Origin: Haematobia irritans
Taxonomy: Eukaryota; Arthropoda; Insecta; Diptera; Muscidae
Direction of reading: 5' to 3'
NCBI RefSeq assembly: GCF_050003625.1
Contig: NC_134400.1
Coordinates: 50,162,066 to 50,226,065, forward strand
Length of the DNA: 64,000 nt
Shown: positions 37,180 to 49,165 of the stretch, in pieces
How the letters are laid out: each line of letters opens with the position of its first letter
How positions within the stretch are numbered: the stretch's first letter is position 1
Notes under the pieces: generated by a model
What the model was told of the DNA's origin: nothing
The model's database searches: none
What the model saw: the letters and a program-made list of their open reading frames with translations, nothing else
Program-made: the position numbers and the translations under genes

Positions 37180-37400
37180 GGTTTTTTTTTTTATTTTCAG
37201 CCTAATTGCATTTTTTCACTTCCACGAAATTTATTTAGTTCTTAGCACATTTTTCTATAATACAAACAATGTAGAAGAAATTATTCGATTATAATTTTGT
37301 TTTGTTTTGTTTTTTTTTTTTTTTTTTTAATTTTACCCTTTGCTCGGAGCGAGAATCGGTCAGTGGACCATACACTGGTCTACGTAGCTGTTATTGTTAT
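37180..37400 (-). repeat. tRNA-like repeat, deleted copy
   Basis: The inverse strand matches 39928-40090: ctacgtagaccagtg (A-box-like), then a ~25-base gap relative to the other copy, then accgattctcgctccg (B-box-like), then ggtaaaatt, and further 'aataatttcttctacattgt'. The existence of two copies suggests a SINE-like family. Confidence 0.5.
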
Positions 37401-37684
37401 CAGACAGAGAAGTATCGCTACAGCCATTTACGCGAAAACAACGCATACAGTGAAGCAGTTATATTTATAAAGCACAGTTTTGGGCGCCCACAAGCCGATG
37501 TAAAGAATTTTTATTTAAGAGAAACATACCCGTTAGTGGTTCTTTTCTTACATACAAAATACACAATACAATAATAATGCCATTTTACACATGTTACAAA
37601 AAAGTTTCAAAGCTTTCAAATGTTCGGCATTACATAGTACAATAACAGATTTTTACTACAAAACCCCAAATTGTTGTAAAGGCA

Positions 37685-37734
37685 CTTTGTTAAAGCGCAT
37701 TTTCATTTAATAATGAAAATGCGCTTTAACAAAG
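37685..37734. repeat. Perfect 23-bp inverted repeat with 4-base loop
   Basis: The arm begins ctttgttaaagcgcatttt and is mirrored exactly, with loop taat. It lies 171 bp upstream of the exon-2 acceptor of MADF gene B. Origin unknown: MITE remnant or structural element. Confidence 0.85.
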
Positions 37735-37905
37735 ATTACATGCTGGGTTAGTGGAGAGCGGAAAAAGCTTTTTAGCGCCGCCTCGCCCAAACCCTACATA
37801 ATTACTATGTCTATCTAGTTTTCGTACATTGTTTTCGATTCCATATTGTCTCGGTGCTTTAGTTGATATTTTTCTATTGTAAAACTATTTATTCTACTCT
37901 TCCAG

Positions 37906-38588
37906 CTGCCGAATTGAAGAGACGGTGGAAGGCCCTAAGAGATACTTATTCAAAATATGTAAAACGTCTTAGTACAGAATCAGCACCAAAAGAATGGATA
38001 TGGGCACGACACATGAAGTTCTACAGACCTTTTCTATTCCATACTCTCAAGGAAAAAAGTTATTCAAATTATCCTGCAAGTGATGAATATGAAGATCAGA
38101 ATTCCACTTTCAATACCAATTTGCCCATTTCAATTGCACGGAATGACGAATATGTAACATCAGAGAATGATTTCATTGATGATGATGATGAGGTTTTATT
38201 TGTCGAAGACCCAACTGAGCCAACAGAATCGCCAGAAAGGCCAGATGCATATGCGCAAATGGAGGATTCATCTGTGCACATGGAAGATTCCTCATTATTC
38301 AACATAACAGAGCCTAGAACTGTGAAGCGAATGTGTGATTCAGTCCTGGACTCCACTTCACCCGACTATCAAGAGAATAAGAAACTAAAATTTGATTTTA
38401 ATGAAATCGAATGTCTTCTATTGGCTCATGCTAAAACTATTAGTAAATTTTCGGCGAAACGCCAAGCCATTACCAAATATAAAATTGCTCAAGTGATACT
38501 GGAACAGGAATTGCTGCATCTTCAAGAATGTTCGAACGATTTAGTAGAACCAAAGAAGGAACGAGACGAAAATGGATGTACTGATTAA
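37906..38588 (+). CDS. MADF-BESS gene B, second coding exon
   Basis: Completes the MADF domain (AAELKRRWKALRDTYSKYV, then WIWARHMKFYRPF), followed by an acidic, Ser/Glu-rich linker (DFIDDDDEVLFVEDPTEP) and a C-terminal BESS domain (LLLAHAKTISKFSAKRQAI, KIAQVILEQELLHLQ), a protein-interaction motif of MADF factors. Ends at TAA 38586-38588. The acceptor tccag at 37901-37905 leaves phase 1, exactly matching the donors at 36262 and 29516. An unspliced frame opens at 37863 but its first codons are intronic. Attattaaa-like poly(A) signals lie near 38720. Confidence 0.9.
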
Positions 38589-38869
38589 TATCGCTGCCAA
38601 TAATTCCCATTCCTACATTCATTACATTACACTCAGGAAAATAACCTTGTACATTGAACTAGTTTTGTTGATTTTTTTTCAAGATTCAATACATAATTGA
38701 AAAATAAGACTCTTATAAAAATTTATCTTTATTAAACAAAAACTTGATTTTTATTTAATTGTTGAGAAATTTAACAAATTTGGTAAGTTTTGAGAATGGA
38801 ACGAAGTTTCGAAACATCGATTTCCGACATCAACATCCGACTAACCGATGTTGATGAAATTTGGTATAT
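38589..38869. other. 3' flank of MADF gene B
   Basis: Contains ttattaaa near 38735 as a possible poly(A) signal; nothing else recognised. Confidence 0.4.
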
Positions 38870-39742
38870 ACACTGTTAGAAAAATATGTTTTTCATATGT
38901 TCCGATATAAACAAAATGTGTTTCGGGCACAATTTTAAAACACAATATATTTAAGTGCCAACATGTAATGTTCCTAAACTAACACTAAATGTATGGGACA
39001 CATATGTTAATATGTTAAAATATATTATGTTTGGGGCATGAATGTTTCGTAAAAATAATATGTATGAATGTAAACATATATAAATTTAAAAATTTCGAGT
39101 AAACATATGTATGTTTACAATTTCTGTGAAACGGTTGTATGTTTCGGAAAACTGCTTTATGATAACGCCAAAAATTTGATATGCTTAAGTCTAAATATTA
39201 TTTAATTTGAATATTAGAATGAGTATTCGGAGTAAAGAGAATAGACATTCGGAACCAAGAGCATAGAGATTTAAAAAAAAACAGCCTGTGTATTCGCCTT
39301 GAGAGGAGAATTCTATGTATGTGTGGACAAGTGTTTTGTTTATCATTATGGCATTATGGACACACATTTTTTAACGGCCTTAAAGGTAAAAATGAAATTA
39401 AGTACACAACACGATAAGTTTTAAAGGCATTTAAAATTGTATTAAATGCTAGTAAAAAGCGGTCCACGCCTAAATAAATTTATGTGTACATTATAAAATT
39501 ATTTATGTATGTTTATACACTTCTTTTGTTAGAGTTTTTGATTTTCTTCCAAAATTTCAAACTTTTATACCAAAAACAAAATTGTTATTTTTGCAAAAAA
39601 AAAAAAATAATAATATTTTAGTCAAAAGCCATTTCGTTTATATCACTGTTTCTGACTGTAAATCTTTAATAACCACATTTCATAGTTTCATTATAAACAT
39701 TTAATATAGTATAAATGTCTAAATTACAAAAAAAAATGGTTT

Positions 39743-39814
39743 GGTCGGAGCAGGAATTGAACCCACGACCCTTTGCATACAAGGCAGGCATACTAACCAC
39801 TGCTCTACGTGGCC
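39743..39814 (-). ncRNA. tRNA-Thr-like sequence, degenerate
   Basis: Minus-strand A-box-like tagagcagtgg, anticodon-loop-like cttgtat (TGT) and B-box ggttcaattcc at tRNA spacing. T-stem pairing is acceptable, but acceptor and anticodon stems have several mismatches, so not a functional tRNA. More likely a tRNA-derived repeat head. Confidence 0.5.
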
Positions 39815-39927
39815 AACAAATGTATGTTTCTTTTAAATAATGTTATGTTTGCATGGGCTCGTGGGCGCTGCAAACTATGCTATATAAATGTAACTTATAA
39901 CGATAATTGTCTACTGGTGACTATAAC

Positions 39928-40000
39928 TGCTACGTAGCCCAGTGGATTGTGTGTTGGCTTACAAACTGTATGGTCCTCGGTTCGATTCTCCGTCCAGACG
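39928..40000 (+). ncRNA. tRNA-like sequence (possible TAC anticodon)
   Basis: A-box tagcccagtgg (39935-39945), loop cttacaa and B-box ggttcgattc (39979-39988). Stems pair poorly. It is followed by aggtaaaatttgaaaaattt, also present in the copy at 37180-37400. Polymerase III promoter elements look intact, which fits a SINE head. Confidence 0.5.
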
Positions 40001-40196
40001 AAAGGTAAAATTTGAAAAATTTAGAAAATTGAATAATTTCTTCAACATTATTTGTATTACAGAAAAAGGTACCAAGAACTAAAAATGAGCACAATCTTCT
40101 TTGGGGAAAAATCTTGCAAGCATATAATATTTTTGGGCTCAAAATGCGTCCAAACAAAATATGTGTGGAACATATGTTAGAGAAGCGAATTTTTAG

Positions 40197-40980
<784 letters not shown>

Positions 40981-41317
40981 CTATAGAATGTGGTATAAAA
41001 ATTTTAGGTTACGATTTTTTTTTTAATTTAGCACACGAACTTTTGAAATTTGCGTCCCTCTGTTAAAGTCGCAAAATTCTCTTAAACTATAAAAATTTAT
41101 AGAAATAATCGTTAAATTTACTGATATTTGGAATCTTTGAATTAAAAAAAAAAAAACTTCAAAAATAGCTTTGGGTTTTAAATTGACAGTTACTTGCACA
41201 TTAATACCTTTGTTGATATATCACAAGGAGAGAAATTCGATGAATGAGAACTGTATCCTAATTTTAAATTTATAGACCTTAGATTTAAAGGCAGAAAGTT
41301 CCCTAAAAAATCAATTA
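40981..41317. other. No gene or recognised repeat
   Basis: AT-rich sequence without ORF. Confidence 0.4.
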
Positions 41318-41919
41318 ATCAAGCCTCAAAGAGAAGCAAGTTTTATACCATCCGGCTGAAATTTGGTACATGGTCTCAAAGCCCATGCAAAAATTGGTCC
41401 ATATCGGTCCATAATTATATATAGCTTCCATATAAACCGGTCTCCTCGATTTGACCTGCGGAGCCTCTTGTACGAGCAAAATTCATCCGATCCGGTGGAA
41501 ATTTGGTACATGGTCTCTAACAGGGCTGTGGAGTCGGAGTCGGAGTCTTGGAGTCGGAGTCTGAAGATTTTGCTGGAGTCGGAGTCGGAGTCGTAAAAAT
41601 TTTGCTCGACTCCGACTCCGGCTAAACCAAATTTTTTAAATACTTCACATTTTTGTAACTAAGCAAGTTTTTACGCAAATTAGTTTCCATTGCGTTATTC
41701 ATTCGATCAATGTACAGCATGATTGTAAATGAAAATCAACTTCCAATTACGACTATCTTTTTATGTTTCTTGGAATGCTAGACTAGCAGATAGGCTGGAT
41801 CGATCCATTTTAATATCAATATCAATTTATTTGAAATATTTCGAACATTCGAAATTATTTTGTTTAATTTTATCTTAAGGCCATATATAAAAAACAAATT
41901 TTTTCAAAGTTGTTTTTTA

Positions 41920-42900
41920 TAGAAAAATTGTCAAAATGTTATTTCTATAAAAAGTTTTGTCAAAATTTTATTTCTATAGCAAATTTTGTCAAAATTTTAT
42001 TTCTATAAAAAATTTATTCAAAATTTTATTACTATAGAAATATTTTTTTCTATGGGAAAATTAGTCAAAATTTTATTGAATTTATTTAAATTGAGTCAAA
42101 ATTTTGTTTCTATAGAAAATTTTGCAAAATTTAGTTTGTTACACATTTTTTTTTCAAAATTTTATTTCTATTGATAAGTTTATTTCTATAAAAATTTAAA
42201 TCAAAATTTTATTTCTATAGAAAATTTTGCCAATATTTTATAGTAATAGATTTTTTTATTAGAACATTTGGTTAAAATGTTATTTCAATAGAAAATTTAT
42301 TCAAAATTTTATTTCTATAGAAAATTTTGTCAAAATTTTGTTTCTGTAGGAAATTTAGTCAAAATTTTGTTTCTGTAGAATATTTTGCAGAATTTTATTT
42401 TCTACACAAAATTTTTTCTTAAATCATTTTTTTATTGAACATTTTATCAAAATTTTATTTCTATAAGAAAAAATTGTCAAATTTTATTTCTATAGCAAAT
42501 TTTCTCAAATTTGTTTTCTTACTGATGCTCACTGAAACTCACTGCTATAAAAAATGTATTCAAAATTTTATTACTATAGAAATATTTTTTTCTATATAAA
42601 ATTTAGTCAAAATTTTATTTCTATATAAAATTTAGTCAAAATTTTGTTTCTATAGAATATTTTGCAAAATTTTATTTCTATAGAAAATTTTGTAAAATTA
42701 ATACACATTTTTTTTTAATTGTATTTCTATTAATAATTTTTTCAAACTTTTATTTCTATAAAAAATTTAACCAAATTTTATTCTAAATTTTATTTCTATA
42801 TATTTGGTCAAAATTGGATTTCTATAGAAAATTTTGCCAAAATTTTATTTCTATAGAAAATTTAGTCAAAATTTTATTTACTAGACAAAAATTTTTCCAA
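41920..42900 (-). repeat. ~27-bp satellite array inside hAT
   Basis: Degenerate copies of caaaattttatttctatag followed by aaaattt. The same unit is part of family-A elements at 1520, 15885 and 21045, and is present at 10280. Open frames here are Phe/Lys-rich artefacts. Confidence 0.8.
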
Positions 42901-43039
42901 AATTGTATGCTTACTGATACTCACTGCTAAGTCGAAAACTTGTAGAAATGACTCAAATTTTCAAATTTTTCAATGAATGAATCATAAATGCATTTTTGCG
43001 AAATTGTTTAAACAATTATAAATATTTCCCAAATATTGC

Positions 43040-43160
43040 CCGAGATTTTGTAGAAGTCTGATTTGAGATTTTATCAAAATGTAGATCTAAATACAAAGTT
43101 GTGCAGAGTATATTATAATCGGCCCGCCCGACTTTAGACTTTCCTTGCATTTTTATTTTT
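43040..43160 (-). repeat. Family-B head fragment
   Basis: 'ttgtgcagagtatattataa' then cggcccgcccgactttagac: a decayed inverse head. Confidence 0.55.
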
Positions 43161-44385
43161 TGTTAAAATTGTGTTACGTCCCATAACGTTAGTTTTAAAT
43201 TTTAAGTACATAGATTTTGTAGAAGTATATACAATTTTGCCTAAATAGATTCAGATTCAAATTCATGCATATAGTTCGCAACAAATTTAAAGGATTTGAG
43301 ATAGTATCAATAATTTTGGTCCACAAATACATATACTGTTGGTATCTTCTCATATTATGATGGGTATTTATATCATTATTTTATTTATTAAACATTGCCC
43401 TAAATTTTAAATATAGAGTTCAATTGGCGTCTAAAGTGAAATTAAGACCTTTTTTTGCACACATAAATAAATACGATACTTTATATCGATCCACTTACGG
43501 CACCCCCACAATAGAACTACAAATTTGTGGTATTAAAATGAGATTTAGTTATATTACCCGGAGTCGACTCCGGAGTCGGAGTCGAGCTGATGAAAAATGC
43601 TGGAGTCGGAGTCGGAGTCGAGCAAAATTGGCTCGACTCCACAGCCCTGGTCTCTAACAACCATGGCAGAATTGGTCCATATCGGCCTATAATTATATAT
43701 ATATAGCCCCCATATAAACCGATCCCCAGATTTGACCTCCGGAGCCTCTTGGGGGAGCAAAATTCATCCGATCCGGTTGAAATTTGGTACGTGGTTTTGG
43801 TATATGGTCTCTAATAACCATGCAAAAATTGGTCCATATCGGTCCATAATTATATATAGCCCCCATATAAACCAATCCGCAGATTTGAGCTCCGGAGCAT
43901 CTTGAAGGAGCAAAATTAATCCGTTCCGGTTGAAATCTGGTATATTGAGCTATGTGTATGTGGCCGATAACAACCATGCCAAAATTGGTCCGTATCGATC
44001 TATAGTTGTACCACCGTAAAAAAAATTTTATGTGCAACGTGTAAATTTACGTTCTAGTACTATAAAGAAATTTTATTGAAAACTTTTTTTTCTTATTTTA
44101 TTTACACTTTTGTACGTTACATAAACTATATCTTTACTTAACGTTTGGTTTGACAGAAAATGCATACTTAAATTTTTAGTCATAGAAAATATTTATATGT
44201 GCAAAATTATATTTAAGCTATATTTGATAGATAGTTTGATTAACTAATACGATATAGTATTGCCCTTGTTTATTAGAACTTGCTGTAATCGGTGAGGCAT
44301 AGAACATACCAAGTTTTTCAGAGTTGCCATATCGATTTTTCCCCCATTCTGCCGTAATTGCAGTCTTCAGTTCTTTGGGTTTGTA

Positions 44386-44877
44386 CACGGACGAAAAATA
44401 CTGTTTTTCATATGTTTGGGTGAAAAATTGTTTGTTTGGAACTCAAATTTTTTAACACAATATTTTTAAGTGCAAGCATATAATGTTCATAAACTAGCAT
44501 AACATGTTTGGGACATATATATTAATATGTTAGAACATATTATGTTTGGGACATAAAATGTTTGTATGCTTAGATGCATGATTAGATGCAAACATATATT
44601 AATTTGGAAATAGCCTATAAACATATATGTATTTAGAAAGAGAGATCTAGAGAGTATGTTGCAAGTAAAATAATGGAAGTAAGCAATTGGTGCCTTAAAA
44701 ATATATCCACACAAAGAAAATTTCATTAAAATTTTTTACTACCAGTGTATGTCCTAAGGTGAAACATAATATGTTTGAACAATACAAACAATATTTGGTC
44801 CTGAAATCCTGAAAATATTTGCTTGAAGCAAAATGTGTTTGGGGTATATGTTACAGAAGCGAATTTTTTTGAGGGTG
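44386..44877. mobile_element. Element E, TA-flanked, in Tc1
   Basis: 492 bp, ends cacggacgaaaaatactg and gaatttttttgagggtg, flanked by TA (44384-44385, 44878-44879). It interrupts the Tc1 frame just after FAKSKPY. Rich in acatat/atatgt motifs. It contains a 40-bp solo pair of aacgaaa-MITE ends at 44708-44747. Confidence 0.7.
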
Positions 44878-45183
44878 TATATGGCTTGGACTTCGCAAAT
44901 ACCTTAGCAGATAATATGCCCCAGAGATCTTCTATAGGAGTTAGATCGGGACTTAGCGCTGGCCAGTCCAGTAAAGGTATATCACGAGACTTAAAAAAGC
45001 TTTTTTGTGAGGCGTTCAACATGGATGGGAGGATTATCTTGTTGGAAAGTCCAAACTTCACCATACAACTCATCTGCAAAATCTATGAGATTGTTTTTAA
45101 TAAATCGACATATATCTCTGCGATCATTTTAGTGGGGACAAAACATATTTTATATTTTCCTCGAGCTCCAAAAGCTGCCCATG

Positions 45184-45698
45184 CACTCAAAAAAAGTGAA
45201 TTCACTATTTCACTAAAGCCAATTTAACTTTATTTTAGTTCATGAAATTATTCTATTTGCAGAAAGTTTCATTTACTCTAATATTTTTTTGCGTACGTTA
45301 GTTAAATGAACTAAAAGACTGGAAAAAATTATACACAAATTAAGTATAGAGATTTACTAAATTCGTATTTCGTATAAAATAGTTCATTATTTCTTCAAAT
45401 TTGTAAATTTTACTACAAAAGCGTCCATAAAAACGTCGTATGCCACTAAAGACATTCTTGCAATTTTGGACTACAATTTTTTCCTTCAAACTACAAAAAT
45501 TTCTTTAACAAGTGAAAAAATTTTATTTATGTCTAACAAATTTTCTTGAATTTGTCGAAAACCGTTTACTTATTTTTGTGATTTCGGCGTGATGCCAGCG
45601 TTTGTATTACTGTTTAGTTAAAAATTTCTAAAAATATTAAAAATTATCTAAAATTAATCAAAAGTTTTCTTCCTGATGGGTTCACTGTTTTTTTAGTG
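45184..45698 (-). mobile_element. TA-specific MITE (cactgaaaaatcagtgaac), copy 2
   Basis: 515 bp, inverse of 40449-40964 along its whole length. Right flank TA, left flank TG (probably mutated TA). It splits the Tc1 transposase between GSLMV and WAAFG. Confidence 0.75.
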
Positions 45699-45734
45699 TA
45701 CCATAAGAGATCCAACCCCGTGGGTGCGTTTATA

Positions 45735-47030
45735 AAGGGTGCTACGGTCAAAATTTGGTCAAGGAAAGCGCGTGTAAATCGGTGAAATCGTTTATTTAAA
45801 AAATCAAATTAAATTTCTTTTTCAAGTTCAATTAGTATAAAATTCAGGAAAAATATTCAGTTAGGCTTTCGCTTTTCCAAATCCGAATTGCCGGGCCTCA
45901 CGCTTGACATCTGCCATCAGATTTTGTACAGCCACCTTGTCCACCTTCTTCGCCACAGAAAGTCAGTTTGCCTTGAACTGCTGCTCGTCCTTAGCAGTTT
46001 TTTTGGCTTCTTTAGGTTCCGCTTGTCAATAGCCCAGTATTTCTCAATTGGGCGGAGCTCTGGCGTGTTGGGAGGGTTCTTGTCCTTGGGAACCACCTGC
46101 ACGTTGTTGGCGGCGTACCACTCCATGGCCTTTTTACCGTAATGGCAAGATGCCAAATCCGGCCAAAACAGTACGGAACAACCGTGTTTCTTCAGGAAAG
46201 GCAGCAGACGTTTATTCAAACACTCATTCACGTAAATTTCTTGGTTGACAGTCGCGGAAGCTATGAAAATGCTGCTTTTCAAGCCACAGGTACAGATGGC
46301 TTGCCAAACCAGATATTTCTTTGCGAAGTTTGACAGTTTTATGTGCTTGAAAATATCTGCTACCTTTCCCCTTCCTTTTGCCGTATAAAACTCCTGTCCC
46401 GGAAGCTGCTTATAGTCGGCTTTGACGTAGGTTTCGTCGTCCATTACCACGCAGTCAAACTTCGTCAGCATCGTCGTGTACAGCCTCCGGGATCCGCTTT
46501 GGCCGTCGTATTTTGTTTATCATCGCGATTTGGAGTCACTACCTTCTTGAAAGTCGATAGTCCGGCTCGTTTTTTGGCTCGATGCACGGTTGTAGACGAT
46601 ACACCCAGCTTATTTGCGGCATCTCGGAGAGAGAGGTTAGGGTTTCGCTTGAAACTACCGGCCACTCTCTTTGTCGTCTTAGCGGCTTCCGGTTTTCGAT
46701 TTTCCCCGATCCAGACTTCATGGCTGTCGACAAACGTTCCCCAAACACTTTAATTACATTTGTAACGGTTGATTTGGTAACTTTTAGCGATTTTGGCAGC
46801 TTTTCGTGCGAGTTGCTCGGATTTTTGCGATGCGCGAGCAAAATTTTGATACGCTGCTCTTCTTGCTTGGACGGCATTTTGACAACTGAAGAGTGAATTC
46901 CAAAATCAAAATAGGAGCAACATTCTACACACACACACCTTCAAAATGAGGGGTGTTCAGGTGTTTTAAATGCAAAATTGAAAGAAATACGTCAAGTTTA
47001 TATTGACCAAATTTTGACCGTATCACCCTT
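45735..47030 (-). mobile_element. ITmD37E-type mariner, near full length
   Basis: 1296 bp flanked by TA (45733-45734, 47031-47032). Terminal inverted repeats of about 29 bp, aagggtgctacggtcaaaat then ttggtcaa, with one mismatch. Element length and terminal style suit the ITmD37E family of Diptera. Confidence 0.9.
45862..46877 (-). pseudogene. ITmD37E transposase with frameshifts
   Basis: Start Met at 46877 (MPSKQEEQRIKILLAHRK) with helix-turn-helix sequence (KVTKSTVTNVIKVF), then a frameshift near 46690 to NPNLSLRDAANKLGVSSTTV. A second shift near 46480 leads to the catalytic domain: first Asp in VVMDDETYV, second in FWPDLASCH, Glu in LRPIEKYWA with 37 residues between. A third shift near 45995 and an in-frame TGA follow before the natural end GFGKAKA. 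About 335 codons if intact, normal for the family. Inactive. Confidence 0.85.
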
Positions 47031-47032
47031 TA

Positions 47033-47460
47033 AGGGCTTTAATCCCCAATTTTAATAGATTTCTGGTCTAATGTGTAACAGGTATAAATTTAAAATTAAA
47101 GTAACTATCTTAAAAAAGGTTGGAATTTTCTTATTTTTTAAAAAACATTCTTGCAATAATTATGAAATTTTGAAATTATGTAATTGCCAATGTGGGTTAC
47201 ATAAGGTAAAATGTCCCGTTGTTTTTAACGGTTTACTCAGTCCACCAGTTTACAGAAATATGACAATCATAAACTAGGAAGTGCAAACTTCTTTTTAACA
47301 ATTGGGAGTCCGTTGGAGTCTGGATTAGAACCCACGACTATGTATGTTCCACAAGGTAACTACTACGACTTGGTACCATAGTTATTTACATTACACTTCC
47401 GAAATCCACTTTAACTAGATTTCAACTATCATTTGCCATACAAAACCCTCTATTATACAT
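47033..47460 (+). repeat. Dispersed repeat C, copy 2
   Basis: Homologous to 18106-18645 in the other orientation, beginning 'agggctttaatccccaattt' directly at the ITmD37E flank and ending 'tacaaaaccctctattatac'. The inverse strand contains gtcgtgggttctaatcc, a B-box-like string. Confidence 0.55.
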
Positions 47461-47461
47461 A

Positions 47462-47576
47462 AAATATTGTAAAGAAAATTTCCCGGGAATTCCCGCACTT
47501 CATTCCCGGGAAAGCGGGAGCGAAAATTTGCAATTTCCCGGGAATTCCCGGGATCCCTCTCCCGGGAAAAACCCTA
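47462..47576. repeat. CCCGGG-palindrome repeat tip
   Basis: Multiple cccgggaattcccggg motifs ending cccgggaaaaaccct, i.e. a TAGGG-type tip on the inverse strand. Similar to 19044-19105. Probably the end of a hAT-like MITE. Confidence 0.45.
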
Positions 47577-47795
47577 GATAAGGCCCATCTGACCTACATC
47601 AATAACAACTATTTGTGCCAAGTTTCAAGTCGATAGCTTGTTTCGTTCGGAAGTTAGCGTGATTTCCACAGACGGACGGACATAGCTAGATCTACTCAGA
47701 ATTTCACCACGACTCAGAATATATATACTTTATGAGGTCTTAAACCAATATTTCGATGTGTTATATTTCGATCCTATGGTGGAGGTTATAAAAAT
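47577..47795 (+). repeat. Family-A tail, copy 7
   Basis: Only the terminal part is left: 'gataaggcccatctgaccta', a short GACG tract, 'gaatatatatactttatgag' and a decayed hairpin. Confidence 0.6.
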
Positions 47796-48090
47796 TAGTG
47801 ATATTTTGGCAAATACAAAATTTTTTATGATTTTCAATACAATCTCACGCTTATAACAAAACGTTTGACCTGAAATATTTTCAAATGTGTTAGAATGGAT
47901 TTAGCATTTTGAAACAAAAAATCTTAAAATTGCTCATTAAAAATATAAAAAAAACTAGTTAAAAAATTGAATTACGATAAAAGATATTCCTGTGTAGTTA
48001 ATATAAAGAACATCTTAGGGAGGATAGTTTTTGAAGTGCTTTTAAAATTATGGCTTTAGAAAAACTTCCAATTATTTTGCTGGGATATTA
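47796..48090. repeat. Dispersed repeat matching 3021-3396
   Basis: Same order as at 3021: directly after a family-A end, containing 'aaaacgtttgacctgaaata' and ending 'cttccaattattttgctggg'. Confidence 0.5.
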
Positions 48091-48497
48091 GTCACCTTTT
48101 ATATTTACCCTAAAGTATGTCAGTCTTTGACGTTGTAGTAGCGGAGTCTCTGGCTAGCATTCAATGCCATAATCCTTCGGGGGAAGGTCAACGAAAAAAT
48201 TTATTTAATTTTTTTTTTTTTTGAGTGAGATTTTAAATTTTTGCTTTAACAACAATTTATTGTGTTTACAATTATTTTCTGTATAAATTAATTTTAAATT
48301 TTATGTTTCGTTTCGCCGGTTTTATTTGTTTTGATTTCACAATGCTTTTCACATTTATTTCGGCAAGTTTTGTTAACAAAAAAAAAAAAAAATAAAACAC
48401 TTACAAAAAATTAATTAATATATTTATAAAGTTTTTGATGGCGCTTTGTTGTCACCATGTGTTCTGATGTGTTACAATTGTTGTTCTACTTTTCCAG
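48091..48497. other. Intronic/upstream sequence of second MADF exon A
   Basis: AT-rich with poly-T runs, ending in the acceptor ttgttctacttttccag at 48497. Confidence 0.5.
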
Positions 48498-49165
48498 CTG
48501 ACAATCTCAAGAGAAAATGGAAAAGTCTAAGAGACACATATACAAAGTACATGAAGCGTGTCAATGCAGAAGGTGTATCCAAAGAATGGATATGGGCAGA
48601 GCATATGCAATTTTTCTGGCCGTTTTTGTATTTCAATAATACGAATAATGCAGCAAGCAAAGACAATAACTATGTCAACAAGTACACTACGTACGATGAA
48701 TATGAAAATCAAAATTCGGACTCAAGTACGGCCTTGCCGGTTCAAGATAATGAATATATCGTCTCCGAAGGTGATTACATGGATGATGATAATCAGATAA
48801 TGTTTTTGGAGGGACCCCCGAATACACCACCCATACCAGAAGTGGAAATCAAAAAAGAAGACCCTTCATCCTACGATGACAAACACGGTGTTCCATTGAA
48901 AAGAAAATGCGATTCGGCCCAAGATATTACATCTTCCGAATATCCTAAGGAGAAAAGCATTGAGCCCATGTTTGATGAAGTCGATTATATTCTATTGGCT
49001 CATGCAAAAACCGTCAAAAGATTTTCGGCTAAGCGACAAGCGATTACCAAATATAAAATTGCTCAGATAATTTTGGAACAAGAATTGCTGCATCTTCAGG
49101 AATGTCCCGCCGACAATTTACCACCAAAACGACAACGTTATCAAAGTGGTGAATCAAGTGACTGA
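48498..49165 (+). CDS. MADF-BESS gene A, second coding exon
   Basis: Begins ADNLKRKWKSLRDTYTKYM and WIWAEHMQFFWPF (second half of the MADF domain), then an acidic linker (GDYMDDDNQIMFLEGPPNTP), and a BESS domain (YILLAHAKTVKRFSAKRQA, KIAQIILEQELLHLQE). Stop TGA 49163-49165. The acceptor phase matches the donors at 29516 and 36262. Joined to 29384-29516 it gives 266 residues over an intron of about 19 kb that contains all of gene B. No closer first exon is visible between 38589 and 48497. The protein is clearly paralogous to 37906-38588. Confidence 0.85.

Larger units (their letters stand above)
36263..37905 (+). other. Intron of MADF gene B
   Basis: Donor gtaagt; acceptor ...attctactcttccag at 37905. 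It contains a family-A fragment (36967-37058), a tRNA-like repeat copy (about 37180-37400, minus) and a perfect hairpin (37685-37734). Frames at 36821-37574 are not genes. Confidence 0.7.
41521..43649. mobile_element. hAT element with gagtcg repeats
   Basis: Termini cagggctgtggagtcgg and its inverse, with strings of ggagtc at both ends. Exact 8-bp target duplication gtctctaa (41513-41520, 43650-43657). 2129 bp, no transposase. Inside are a long degenerate ~27-bp array (41920-42900, inverse) and a family-B fragment (about 43040-43160). Confidence 0.9.
41318..44012 (-). mobile_element. Family-A repeat, copy 6 (inverse), split by hAT
   Basis: Inverse family-A units at 41318-41520 and 43650-44012, continuous once the hAT 41521-43649 and one duplication (gtctctaa) are removed. 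The head is missing. Confidence 0.7.
44270..45733 (-). pseudogene. Tc1-type (DD34E) transposase, broken
   Basis: Read on the minus strand from 45730: a piece ending GVGSLMV, then (after the MITE 45184-45698) WAAFGARGKYK, an in-frame stop, GEVWTFQQDNPP with the second catalytic Asp, a frameshift, DWPALSPDLTPIEDLWG with the catalytic Glu at Tc1 spacing, KVFAKSKPY, then (after the element 44386-44877) KELKTAITAEWG and a degraded C-terminus. This order is typical of Tc1. The N-terminal third is absent, cut at 45733 where the ITmD37E element begins. A dead relic. Confidence 0.8.

Noticed and set aside
39743..40000. Functional tRNA genes
   Set aside because: Acceptor and anticodon stems are poorly paired; kept only as tRNA-like repeats.
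46343..46896. Plus-strand frames of 104-136 codons
   Set aside because: Shadows of the ITmD37E transposase on the opposite strand.
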